This document shows positions 27,869 to 36,800 of a DNA stretch of 64,000 bases, piece by piece. The DNA is taken from the NCBI GenBank assembly GCA_965116555.1, contig OZ220698.1, positions 1,364,001 through 1,428,000 of the forward strand. Reading direction: 5' to 3'. Origin of the DNA: DAOUJH01 sp965116555. Lineage in GTDB: Bacteria; Chloroflexota; Dehalococcoidia; Lucifugimonadales; QGNO01. Position numbers and translations under genes: made by a program. Positions within the stretch are counted from its first letter, which is position 1. Each line of letters opens with the position of its first letter. The notes beneath the pieces were generated by a model. It made no database searches. It had not been told where the DNA came from and saw only the letters and a program-made list of their open reading frames with translations.

Positions 27869-27898
27869 TTGCGGTCAAAGGGCGTTTACCTCTACTAT
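27869..27898 (+). promoter_or_regulatory. Possible promoter before the methyltransferase gene
   Basis: TTGCGG (27869-27874), an 18-bp spacer and TACTAT (27893-27898). It lies directly after the fabF stop. Confidence 0.45.
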
Positions 27899-27924
27899 AT
27901 GCAACTCAGGAGATGACACAGAAT

Positions 27925-28791
27925 ATGGCGATTCATCAGACGGAATTTGTGTATGAGCCGTTTGCCGATACGGAGGAGTATCGCGACGTCAACACGGACA
28001 TTGTGCGGAGTTGGATAGACTCCATGGTGGAAAAGGGCAACAAGGAAATAGATCGCCTGCTGGATATAGCAACCGGAATAGGCACCATGGTGCATATCTT
28101 CGTGGAGAACCTGCCCAAGCACTGGCACACTCCCACCGTCGTTTGCCTGGACCAGAGCGGTGACGCTTTGCAGCAGGCAAAGCTAAACTTGGAATCGAAA
28201 GTTCGGAGTCTGGAGCTCATCCACTGCCCGGCAGAAGAGATGGCATTGCCCGATGAGAGCGTGGACGTGGCTCTATGGGGCAACGGCATTCATTATCTGG
28301 AGGCCGAAAGCCAGGAACGGGTGCTTGCCTCTCTGAGACAGGCGCTGAGGAAGGGCGGGTGGCTCTTGTTCAACACGGCGTTCTATGCCGAGTCCCGTCC
28401 GCCTGAGACCATACCGTTCTACAGGGCGCAGGTGAGGCGCGCCGTGGAGTACCTGAAGGCCAAGGGGATACGCAGAGAGCAGATGGACGGGAGACCGTCG
28501 GCCAGTAATTTCCTATCCAGGGACCACTACGAGGCTCTACTGCAAAGGGTTGGCTTCAAGGTGGAAGAGGTGAAGGAGAGCGCGGTGCGAATACGGACGC
28601 TGGCCATGGAGCATATCAGCGGCTTCCAGCAGTACGCGGCGGGAGCCCTTCACGGATACAATCCACAAGCGGCTACGGAAGCCATGAGGCTGGCGGTGGC
28701 TCCAGCCATGGAGCGGCACGGCCAGCCGGACGAGGACGGCGTCCTGGCCGTCAAGCGGAACTGGCTGGCGGTAAGCGCCAGGGTTGTGTAG
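27925..28791 (+). CDS. Class I SAM-dependent methyltransferase
   Basis: 288 residues from ATG 27925; an in-frame ATG at 27913 sits right against the AGGAG ribosome site, so it is less likely. Motif I is RLLDIATGIGTMVHIF, the acidic residue after strand 2 is in VVCLDQSGDALQQ, and DVALWGNGIHYLEAES and KGGWLLFNTAFY follow. A C-terminal helical region of about 100 residues may bind the substrate. Follows fabG-fabF on the same strand, so a lipid or acyl-derived substrate is possible but unproven. Motifs like those of ubiquinone/menaquinone methyltransferases are only partial. Confidence 0.78.
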   Translation: MAIHQTEFVYEPFADTEEYRDVNTDIVRSWIDSMVEKGNKEIDRLLDIATGIGTMVHIFVENLPKHWHTPTVVCLDQSGDALQQAKLNLESKVRSLELIHCPAEEMALPDESVDVALWGNGIHYLEAESQERVLASLRQALRKGGWLLFNTAFYAESRPPETIPFYRAQVRRAVEYLKAKGIRREQMDGRPSASNFLSRDHYEALLQRVGFKVEEVKESAVRIRTLAMEHISGFQQYAAGALHGYNPQAATEAMRLAVAPAMERHGQPDEDGVLAVKRNWLAVSARVV

Positions 28792-28879
28792 CTGCCGCTC
28801 ATCACTGTGAGCCCTTCGGCTGAGCTCAGGATAAGCTCCGCGAAGTAATCCGGTGGCGACGACGTCCTACGGCGAAGCA

Positions 28880-28943
28880 GATGCTTCGTCGGCGGGAGTG
28901 TTCTTAAGGCGGGCGTTGTCCAACCGACTCCTCAGCATGACAG
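28880..28943 (+). repeat. Dispersed 65-nt repeat, copy 2
   Basis: Second copy of the element at 14135-14199, in the gap between the methyltransferase and mazG. A short self-complementary stretch (GAGCCCTTCGGCTGAGCTC) at about 28809-28827 lies just before it. Confidence 0.75.
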
Positions 28944-28954
28944 CCTCTAATCCC

Positions 28955-29740
28955 CTACCCTTTCCCCTCACACGCCTTGGCCTCACTCCATAGCGCTTCC
29001 TTTTCGTCCAGGGAGAGGCCGGTGAAGTCGAGACCCCGTTCTCCGGAAAGGCGTTCCATCTCCAAGAAGCGACCGCGAAAACGGGCGGCGGCTTGCCTCA
29101 AGGCGTCCTCCGACTGGATGCCCATCCATCTTGCAGCGTTGACAATCGAGAAGAGCAAATCTCCCAGCTCTTTTGTCCTCTCTTCCTGAGACCGCGCTTC
29201 CCGAATCTCCCGCACCTCCTCGGCGACTTTGTCCAGCACACCGTCCATCTGCTCCCAGTCGAAGCCGGAGCGGGCGGCGCGCTCTTGCACAAGCTGGCTG
29301 TGGGCAAGTGCGGGCATAGCGTGCGGTACACTGCCCAGCAGCGATGCGTCCGGCTGGCCGGTGCGTTCCCCGCGCTTCAGCTCCTCCCAGTTGGCCTCGA
29401 CTTCCCGCGCGTCTTTCACCTTCTGCTCGCCGAAGACGTGAGGATGGCGTCTCACCAGCTTGCTCCGCAGCGATTCCAGCACGTCGTCTATGGTGAAGCG
29501 CCCCTCTTCAGAGGCTATTTGGGCGTGGAACAGCACCTGCAGCAGGACGTCTCCCAACTCTTCGGGGAGCTTCTCAGGGCTGTGGTCGATGACCTCGATG
29601 ACCTCGTGCGTCTCTTCGAGCAGGTATCGCTTCAAAGAGTCGTGCGTCTGCTCTTTGTCCCAAGGGCATCCTTGCGGACCGCGCAAGGTATCCAGCAAAT
29701 CCACCAGCCGGCTGAAAGCAATGTCCCTATTCTCCGTCAT
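28955..29740 (-). CDS. mazG: Nucleoside triphosphate pyrophosphohydrolase MazG
   Basis: 261 residues with two MazG domains. The first holds RGPQGCPWDKEQTHDSLKRY followed by EETHEVIEVID and EELGDVLLQVLFHA, the EExxE and ExxD metal motifs. The second has the weaker repeat KELGDLLFSIVNAARW. MazG hydrolyses (d)NTPs to NMPs and limits ppGpp or damaged nucleotides. No mazEF genes are adjacent, which is common outside enterobacteria. Confidence 0.93.
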   Translation of the reverse strand: MTENRDIAFSRLVDLLDTLRGPQGCPWDKEQTHDSLKRYLLEETHEVIEVIDHSPEKLPEELGDVLLQVLFHAQIASEEGRFTIDDVLESLRSKLVRRHPHVFGEQKVKDAREVEANWEELKRGERTGQPDASLLGSVPHAMPALAHSQLVQERAARSGFDWEQMDGVLDKVAEEVREIREARSQEERTKELGDLLFSIVNAARWMGIQSEDALRQAAARFRGRFLEMERLSGERGLDFTGLSLDEKEALWSEAKACEGKG

Positions 29741-29819
29741 GGAGCCTCCTGAGGCGATTATATGGAGGGGACAACGTCATTGACAACCGCTCCAAAATCC
29801 TCCTACCATCCTTGCCAAG

Positions 29820-30551
29820 ATGGGGAGTTTGCGGTACCTGAACTTATTATTGAGCGCGGCCTTTATGCTGGCCTTCCTGATTTTCCTGGTCACAAGCAAC
29901 GTACGACTTGCATTCAACTCGGTTGCTTTCTACGAGTTTGGATTCGACAGGCATAACGTGATGTATACGACCGGCCTCACGGAATCGCAGCTTTCAGAAG
30001 TAGCGACTGAGATCAGGGACTACTTCAACTCCGATGAGGAGTTGCTGGACGTCAGAGTCCTGGTCAACGGGGCTGAATGGCCACTCTTCAACGAGCGGGA
30101 GATCATTCACATGCGCGACGTAAAGGAGCTCCTGCACGCCGTGTACCGCGTGCAGGAGGGGACTTTCCTCTTCCTCTTCACGTTTTCCATGGTGGGCTTC
30201 CTCATACAAGGCAGCGAGTTCGCGGAGAGAATCCGCATGCTCTTCCTTAGAGGAACGGTCTTTATATACGGGGCTATAGGAGTCGTAGGCCTGGTCTCTC
30301 TGGTTGGTTTCAACCTCCTGTTCAGATGGTTCCACGAGTTCAGCTTCAACAACGACTTCTGGCTGCTGGATCCCCAGACGTCTTTCCTTGTCCATCTGTT
30401 TCCCCAGGGCTTCTGGCTTGAATCCACTCTGCTACTAGGCATGGCCACTCTGATGGAGTCGGGCGGAATTGTCGCGCTGATTGTCCTGATTGAATGGTGG
30501 CAGAGACGGCGGGAAAGAATTGCGGCAAGCAAGCAACCCCAGTTCCTCTAG
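29820..30551 (+). CDS. DUF1461 integral membrane protein (Lit-like)
   Basis: 243 residues with an N-terminal membrane segment (6-25), an extracytoplasmic loop, and three further segments at about 115-130, 145-168 and 205-232. The family signatures are present: FNEREIIHMRDVK with His97, and FRWFHEFSF with His172, then a WLLDPQTSFLVHLFPQGFW stretch. Some DUF1461 members are Lit, which moves an acyl chain within lipoproteins to make the lyso form; the two histidines correspond in position to those reported as essential. Lipoproteins are abundant in this window, so such a role is plausible but unproven. No ribosome site is obvious. Confidence 0.75.
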   Translation: MGSLRYLNLLLSAAFMLAFLIFLVTSNVRLAFNSVAFYEFGFDRHNVMYTTGLTESQLSEVATEIRDYFNSDEELLDVRVLVNGAEWPLFNEREIIHMRDVKELLHAVYRVQEGTFLFLFTFSMVGFLIQGSEFAERIRMLFLRGTVFIYGAIGVVGLVSLVGFNLLFRWFHEFSFNNDFWLLDPQTSFLVHLFPQGFWLESTLLLGMATLMESGGIVALIVLIEWWQRRRERIAASKQPQFL

Positions 30552-30598
30552 AACGTGCGTTGATTAAGTGGACGAGGGGGTTTTGCTGCTATGAACCC

Positions 30599-30826
30599 TC
30601 AAACGGTCATAGCACAGGCGCAGGAGCCGCCTGAGGCGCAGGCACAGCCGCCACCGACGGAGGACATGGAGCCGTCCGAGCCGGAGACAAAAGCGGCAAA
30701 AGTGGAGAGAACGCGCGGTGACGCAGAGCCGCAGTCGGGGCAGTCCGCTTCCGGAGCATCGCTGAACCGCGCCAGCCGCTCGAAGCGGTCATCGCAAGAA
30801 GGACACTGGTATTCGTATAGGGGCAT
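30599..30826 (-). CDS. FmdB-family zinc ribbon protein
   Basis: 75 residues from ATG 30826, where the family start MPLYEYQCPSCDDRFERL lies; the frame continues upstream but without homology. Two CxxC pairs (CPSC and CPDC) form the zinc ribbon. The tail is Gly/Ser/Cys-rich. These small proteins are widespread and mostly uncharacterised; a regulatory role is suggested by the name only. Confidence 0.85.
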   Translation of the reverse strand: MPLYEYQCPSCDDRFERLARFSDAPEADCPDCGSASPRVLSTFAAFVSGSDGSMSSVGGGCACASGGSCACAMTV

Positions 30827-30992
30827 GGAGACACCTCTGCCGTGGTACCGAGCCAGTCTAGCACCGGGAAATATTAGGGTCAAACTTGATTTTCACCAAA
30901 AGGGGAATCCGGTGAAGATTGACGGTTGAAACGCATGGGGTTACGATTCATCTGAAGCCCTTATATATACAAGTCGACTAGAAGGAGGGTGT

Positions 30993-31238
30993 ATGTATTC
31001 TAGTCTCATTGGGAAGGTACAGAAAGCGCAGCTATACGCTCAGGAAAAAGAGCGAGTAATCATCTCTAGTTTCAAGGCCACTTTCCAAGGAGAACACGAC
31101 AGTTACGAGATTAGATACGACGAAGGCGTCTGGCACTGTTCCTGCAAACACTTTGACGACGGCTTTTGCAGCCATATCATGGCGGTCGAGAAGATTATGG
31201 AAGGCATGGTGCCCGAGGACGCGCCTGTCTCCGGGTAG
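30993..31238 (+). CDS. Small SWIM-type zinc finger protein
   Basis: 81 residues preceded by a strong ribosome site (AGAAGGAGGGTGT). The pattern WHCSCKHFDDGFCSHIMAVEKI is the CxCx(n)CxH zinc site of SWIM domains, which usually bind DNA or proteins. The N-terminal half is helical and basic. It stands alone between fmdB and folC. Function unknown beyond the domain. Confidence 0.8.
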   Translation: MYSSLIGKVQKAQLYAQEKERVIISSFKATFQGEHDSYEIRYDEGVWHCSCKHFDDGFCSHIMAVEKIMEGMVPEDAPVSG

Positions 31239-31286
31239 AGTTCTCCAAGCACAGAAGTCATGAGCTTACCACAGAGCCCCGCGGGC

Positions 31287-32660
31287 TCATGGCGCGTGGA
31301 CGCTAGACATGTCTCGCCGTAGGGCCGGGTAAATCTCGGCGGGTATTCCCAGAACCTCTTCGCGGGCCTCGGCGGCAACGAAAAGCGAGCCTGCCGCCAC
31401 TATCAAATCCCCTTCCCCGGCTTGAGACAAAGCCAGCTTGACCGCATCGGCAACGGAGTTGCTGGCCACAGCTTCCACGCCGTGCTCTGCAAAAAGCCGG
31501 GCCACTTCTTCCGGAGGCACCGCCCTGGGATGCCGCGACTTTGCCGCGATGACAAGTCCGGCGTTTTGAGCCAGCTCAGCCACTATCCCCTCTACGTTCT
31601 TGTCGTTGGAAAGGCCGACGACATAGATGAGCCTGCCGTAGTCCAGATAGTCCTCCAGGGCCCGCCGCAATATGCCAGCCGAATACGGGTTGTGCGCTCC
31701 ATCGGCTATGAGCAACGGCTCTCGGCTCAGCACCTCCATGCGGCCGGGCCAAGCCATGGAATCGAAGCCCCGTAAGATGGAATCGTCGGATATGACAAAG
31801 CCCATTTCAGCGAGGACTTGCAGGCCGACCAGCGCGGTGGCGGCGTTCTCTACCTGGTGCTCCCCCAACAAGGGAATACGCAGCCGGAATTCGCCCCAGG
31901 GGGTGACCATGTCAAGGGTCTGACCCTGGAGATGGTGGGAAACGCGTATCGCCAGACACTCGTCTCCGGCCTGGATGAGGCGCGCGCCTCTCTTGCGGGC
32001 AACGTCCCGCAAGACGCACATGGCCTCATCCTTCTGGGGGCTTGTCACAACGGGCGTCTCCTGCTTGATGATGCCCGCCTTTTCAAAGGCAATCTTCTCC
32101 AACGTATCGCCGAGAATCCGAGTGTGGTCAAGGCTGATGGAGGTGATCACGCTAAGCTGAGGCCGCACCAGATTGGTTGAGTCCAGCCTTCCTCCAAGTC
32201 CCACCTCTATCACCTGGAATCCTGCGCCCTGCCTGTGAAAATGGAGGAGCGCCATGGCGGTTAGAAGCTCGAACGTGGTGACTTCCCCCAGCTTGTCATT
32301 GGAGTTGACCGCCTCTACTTCCGGCCAGACCGCTTCCAGGAGCGCGGCGAAGTCGCTTTCGGAAATGGGTGCGCCGTTGAGCTGGATGCGCTCCCTGAAT
32401 GTGTGCAGATGAGGGGAGGTGAACAGGCCGGGTCTGTACCCCTGGGCGGCAAGGACGGAGGTAATCATGGCAGCGGTGCTGCCCTTTCCCTTTGTGCCCG
32501 TGATATGGACCGTGGGCGTCTTCAGGTGGGGGTTATCCAGCCGCTCCAAGAGCAGACCAATCCTGTCAAGGTTGTAGCGACCCGTGCTCTGGGTGCGGCC
32601 CGAAACACGCTCCAGGTCGGTGAGGCTTAGCAGTTTGTCCAAGGCTTGCCTATACTCCAC
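31287..32660 (-). CDS. folC: Dihydrofolate/folylpolyglutamate synthase
   Basis: 457 residues of the Mur-ligase type. The ATP site is HITGTKGKGSTAAMITSVL, the family block VIEVGLGGRLDSTN follows, then TSISLDHTRILGDTLEKIA, and LIADGAHNPYSAG near the C terminus. The enzyme adds glutamate to dihydropteroate and folates in the cytoplasm. Its start lies 9 bp after the stop of the upstream SDR gene on the same strand, so they share an operon. Confidence 0.94.
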   Translation of the reverse strand: MEYRQALDKLLSLTDLERVSGRTQSTGRYNLDRIGLLLERLDNPHLKTPTVHITGTKGKGSTAAMITSVLAAQGYRPGLFTSPHLHTFRERIQLNGAPISESDFAALLEAVWPEVEAVNSNDKLGEVTTFELLTAMALLHFHRQGAGFQVIEVGLGGRLDSTNLVRPQLSVITSISLDHTRILGDTLEKIAFEKAGIIKQETPVVTSPQKDEAMCVLRDVARKRGARLIQAGDECLAIRVSHHLQGQTLDMVTPWGEFRLRIPLLGEHQVENAATALVGLQVLAEMGFVISDDSILRGFDSMAWPGRMEVLSREPLLIADGAHNPYSAGILRRALEDYLDYGRLIYVVGLSNDKNVEGIVAELAQNAGLVIAAKSRHPRAVPPEEVARLFAEHGVEAVASNSVADAVKLALSQAGEGDLIVAAGSLFVAAEAREEVLGIPAEIYPALRRDMSSVHAP

Positions 32661-32669
32661 GTCTGCCCC

Positions 32670-33620
32670 TCAATGGTCTCGAATGTGACTTGGCATCCTG
32701 CCCAGAACCATCTTGACGCCGTCCAGGAAGGAGACTTTGCGAATGTAGTCTATGTTCCCCGCTAGCGGTCTGGGAGAGAAGCCGAACTCTTTGCTTACGG
32801 CATCGGTCTCCGCGATATTATCGAATTCGAGCATGCTCAGCTGCTGGCTTGTGGCTGGCGGGTGAGGCAGCAGCTTCTCCATCAGCTTCACTATTGGCCG
32901 CATGAGGCCAATGGGCAGATGCAGCTTCCAGCGTTTGCTGCCGTACGTCTCTGCGATGGCATCCAGGATTTCATCGTAGGTAATGTGTTCAGGGCCGCCT
33001 ATTTCGATGATGCGGTTCATGGTTTCGTCCAACTCCAGCGTCCTGGCTATGGAGCGCGCCACGTCCTCAACGTGTATGGCCTGAAAGCGGACTTTTCCGC
33101 CGCCTATTACCGGAACCAGCGGGAATACTCTGACCAGTCCCGCCAGCGCGTTGATGAACTCGTCTCCTTCTCCAAAGATTATGGAGCCGCGCAGTATGGT
33201 GTACGGTACGCCGCTTTGAACCAGGGCCTGTTCGCCGCGCCACTTGGACTGGAGGTAAGGGAACCTAGGGTCGTCCACAGCGCCGATGGCGCCCATCAGC
33301 ACGAAGCGCGACACACCGGCGCTCAGCGCCGCTTTGGCCAGGCGCGCCGTGCCCAGGTGGTTGACAGTATCGAAAGTCGCCGCGCCGCGTTCCCTTATGA
33401 TTGCCACCAGATGGACTATGGCATCGATACCGGAAAGAGCGGCTTCCAAACCTTCCTCATCGGTCAGGCTGGCATAGCTCACCTCTACGCCTTCGGAGAG
33501 AAGATGCTGGCGCACCGGCCCGCGAGCCAGGATGCGCACCGCATGGCCGCTCTCCATCAGGCAAGGGACAACGTGACGGCCCACAAAACCGGTGGCCCCG
33601 GTAACAAAGATTCGCTGCAT
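32670..33620 (-). CDS. Atypical SDR, NAD(P)-binding (NDUFA9/complex I-like)
   Basis: 316 residues beginning MQRIFVTGATGFVGRHVV, a Rossmann GxxGxxG motif. RFVLMGAIGAVDDP and FPYLQSKWRGEQALVQSG follow, a YxxxK-like region typical of the NDUFA9-like atypical SDR group. The C terminus extends into a substrate domain with DEILDAIAETYG. Members bind NADPH; some assist complex I or quinone chemistry. The substrate is not predictable. Upstream of folC in one unit. Confidence 0.8.
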   Translation of the reverse strand: MQRIFVTGATGFVGRHVVPCLMESGHAVRILARGPVRQHLLSEGVEVSYASLTDEEGLEAALSGIDAIVHLVAIIRERGAATFDTVNHLGTARLAKAALSAGVSRFVLMGAIGAVDDPRFPYLQSKWRGEQALVQSGVPYTILRGSIIFGEGDEFINALAGLVRVFPLVPVIGGGKVRFQAIHVEDVARSIARTLELDETMNRIIEIGGPEHITYDEILDAIAETYGSKRWKLHLPIGLMRPIVKLMEKLLPHPPATSQQLSMLEFDNIAETDAVSKEFGFSPRPLAGNIDYIRKVSFLDGVKMVLGRMPSHIRDH

Positions 33621-33728
33621 AGCCGCTTCCTGACTCAGATTGCGTCCTCTGAGTGATGGTTAAAGCCTAGCATTCCAAAGATTAACTAACAATATTCGTT
33701 TTTATTCTGATAAAACCTCAACATAAGG

Positions 33729-33737
33729 TGGTATAAT
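33729..33737 (+). promoter_or_regulatory. Extended -10 promoter element before dnaE
   Basis: TGGTATAAT, a perfect -10 with an upstream TG. The -35 is weak. It lies 132 bp before the dnaE ATG, in an AT-rich gap between the divergent SDR gene and dnaE. Confidence 0.55.
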
Positions 33738-33868
33738 CCCCCTTTAGCTCAATATCTGGCGCCATTTTTGAAAAAGACCCATTGCCAGGTAGACCTTGAA
33801 GGCACCCGAAATATGTCCTACTTTTTTCTTGTTGAGAGCCCAGTGGAGCAGGCAAAATAGAGGAAGCC

Positions 33869-36800
33869 ATGGAACCGTTTGTTCATCTCCACGTCCATAC
33901 CGAATACAGCATGCTGGACGGCCTGAGCCGGATACCCACCCTTGTGCAGCACGCCAAGGAACTGGGCATGGACAGCCTGGCGATAACGGACCACGGCGGG
34001 CTTTACGGCGCAGTGGAGTTTTATTCGGAGTGCATCAACGCGGGGATCAAGCCAATCATAGGCTGCGAGATGTACGTGGCCGCCGGCAGCCGGCACTCCA
34101 AGGGACCTGGGGACAAAAGCCCGTATCATCTGACCTTGCTGGCCAAGAACAACACCGGGTATCGCAATCTGATCCAGCTTGTGAGCAAGGCTCACCTGGA
34201 AGGCTTTTACTACAAACCGCGAGTGGATAGAGAACTGCTGGAGCAGTACGGCCAGGGCATCATAGCTCTTTCCGGCTGTCCTTCCGCGGAGGTGCCTCAA
34301 CTGCTGGTCCAGGGCCGTATCGACGAGGCGAAAGAAGCGGCCCTTTGGCACAACAAAACCTTCGACGGGTATTACCTGGAGCTACAGTCTCACGAGCACA
34401 TCCCCAATCTGGACGAGTTGAACCAGGCGCTTATTTCTCTGTCGGAGGAGACGGGTATACCCCTGATACTGACCAACGACAGCCACTACACGCTGAAAGA
34501 AGACGCGCCCATCCAGGACTTGCTCATCTGCATACACACCAACACCAACATCAACGATGAGAAGCGCCTGAAAATGGATGACGACTCGTTCTACTTACGA
34601 TCCTCGGAGGAGATGGCGGCGCTGTTCCCCGACCATCCCGAGGCTTATAGCAACACAAGGGTCGTCGCCGAGCAGTGCAACGTTGAGATGGACTTTTCCT
34701 CGCTACACCTGCCGGAATATACGCCTCCCGACGGGCTATCGGCGGAGGAGTACCTGGTGAAGCTGTGCCGGGAGGGCTTGGAAAGGCGCGTTCCCAAGGC
34801 AGACCAGGAATACGAGGAACGGCTGCGCTATGAGTTGGACGTGATCAAGAAGACGCAGTTCTCCAACTACTTCCTGGTGGTCTGGGACATTGCCAGGTTT
34901 GCCCACGAAAACGGCATCCTACTTGGCGTGCGCGGCAGCGCCGCGGCCAGCCTTGTCCTCTACGTAACCGGGGTCACCGACATTGACCCGCTGGCCTACC
35001 GCCTGGTATTCGAGCGATTCCTCAACCTGGAACGCAAGGAAATGCCGGACATAGACATGGACTTCCAGGACGACAGGCGTGACGAGGTGCTGCAATACGT
35101 CAAGGACAAGTACGGACACGACCACGTTGCCCAGATCATCACCTTCGGCACCTTGGGCCCCAAGGCGGCGCTTCGCGACACGGGCCGCGCCCTGGGCATG
35201 GCCTACGCGGACGTTGACCAGGTGGCCCGGCTTGTGCCATTCAGGGCGCGTTCCCTCAGCGAGGCCATGGAGATGGAGCCGAACCTGAAGGAAGCCTACG
35301 ACACCGATGAGACGCTGCGCAGGCTTATAGAAAACGCGGGAAGGCTTGAGGGCGTTGTCCGCCACTCCAGCACGCACGCCGCGGGGGTGGTCATATCCAA
35401 GGAGCCGCTGGCTGAATATGTGCCTCTGCAGAGGCCCATCAAAGGCACCGACGACGACGTGGCAATGACCCAGTTCTCCATGGACCCCATTGCCCAACTG
35501 GGTCTGCTCAAGATGGACTTCCTTGGCCTGACCAACCTTTCTATCCTGAATAATGCCATAGACATCATCAAGGAGCATACCGGCGAGCAGGTTGACCTGG
35601 GCAGCGTCCCCTTTGACGACGCAAAGACCTTTGCTCTCCTCTCTTCCGGTGAGACTACGGGACTATTCCAGCTTGAAGGCTCCGGTATGCGCCGGTACAT
35701 CAAAGACCTGAAACCCTCCTCTTTGCTTGACGTTGCCGCGATGATAGCGCTCTACCGGCCGGGACCCATGGACCATATAGACTCGTTCATTCAATCGAAA
35801 CACGGCCAGCGAGAGGCTGAATACCCCCATCCCATGCTGAAAGACATCCTGGAGGAGACCTACGGGATCATTGTCTACCAGGACCAGGTGCTCCTCATCG
35901 CCCAGGCCATGGCCGGATACAGCCTGGGCGAGGCGGATATAGTCCGCAAGGCCATGGGCAAGAAGATACACGGGATTATGCAACAGGAGCGCGACAAATT
36001 CATCGAAGGGGCTTTGAATCAGGGCTACGACAAGGGGCTGGCGGAACAGGTGTTTGACCTGATAGAACCGTTCGCCGGATACGCCTTCAACAAGGCTCAC
36101 AGCGTCAGCTACGCCGTCATCGCCTACTGGACGGCGTATTTCAAGGCGAACTATCCAGTGGAATACATGGCGTCTTTGCTCAACTCCCACGCCGGGCAGC
36201 ACGAACGCATAGCCATAGATGTGGATGAGTGCACCAGGCTTCGCATACCGGTGCTCAGACCGGACATCAACCGCAGCGGCGTACGGTTCGCCGTGGACAC
36301 GGACTCATCCGGGCAGAGGGCGATCAGGTTTGGCCTAGGAGCGGTGAAACACGTGGGTTCGGGAGCTATGGAGGCTGTAGTCAACTCCCGGGAGGAGCAC
36401 GGCCCGTTCCAGACTTTGGAGGAGTTCTGCCGCAACGCGGACCTGGACTCCATGAATCGCCGCTCGCTGGAAAGCCTAGTCAAAGTGGGCGCCCTGGACG
36501 ACTTCGGGCCAAGGGGGTCTCTGCTGGCCAGCGTGGAGAGGATCCTTAACGTGGCACAGCAGGAGAAGCGACGCAGGGAGTCCGGGCAGACCAATATGTT
36601 CGACCTGTTTGGGCAGTATGTGGAAGCGCCAGCGAGCGTGGTGGAGCTTGTTCATGGCGAAGAGACCACCTCCAGGGAACGTTCGGAATGGGAGAGAGAG
36701 CTTCTGGGCAAGAGAATCTCTGACAACCCTCTGCTTACCGTGGACTTCGGGGCCAAGACCACCGCCATAGCCTTCCGGAATGAATTGGAAGAGACGCCCA

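Noticed and set aside
30591..30929. 112-codon plus-strand frame rich in Glu, Gln and Pro
   Set aside because: It is antisense to the FmdB zinc-ribbon gene, which has conserved CxxC pairs.
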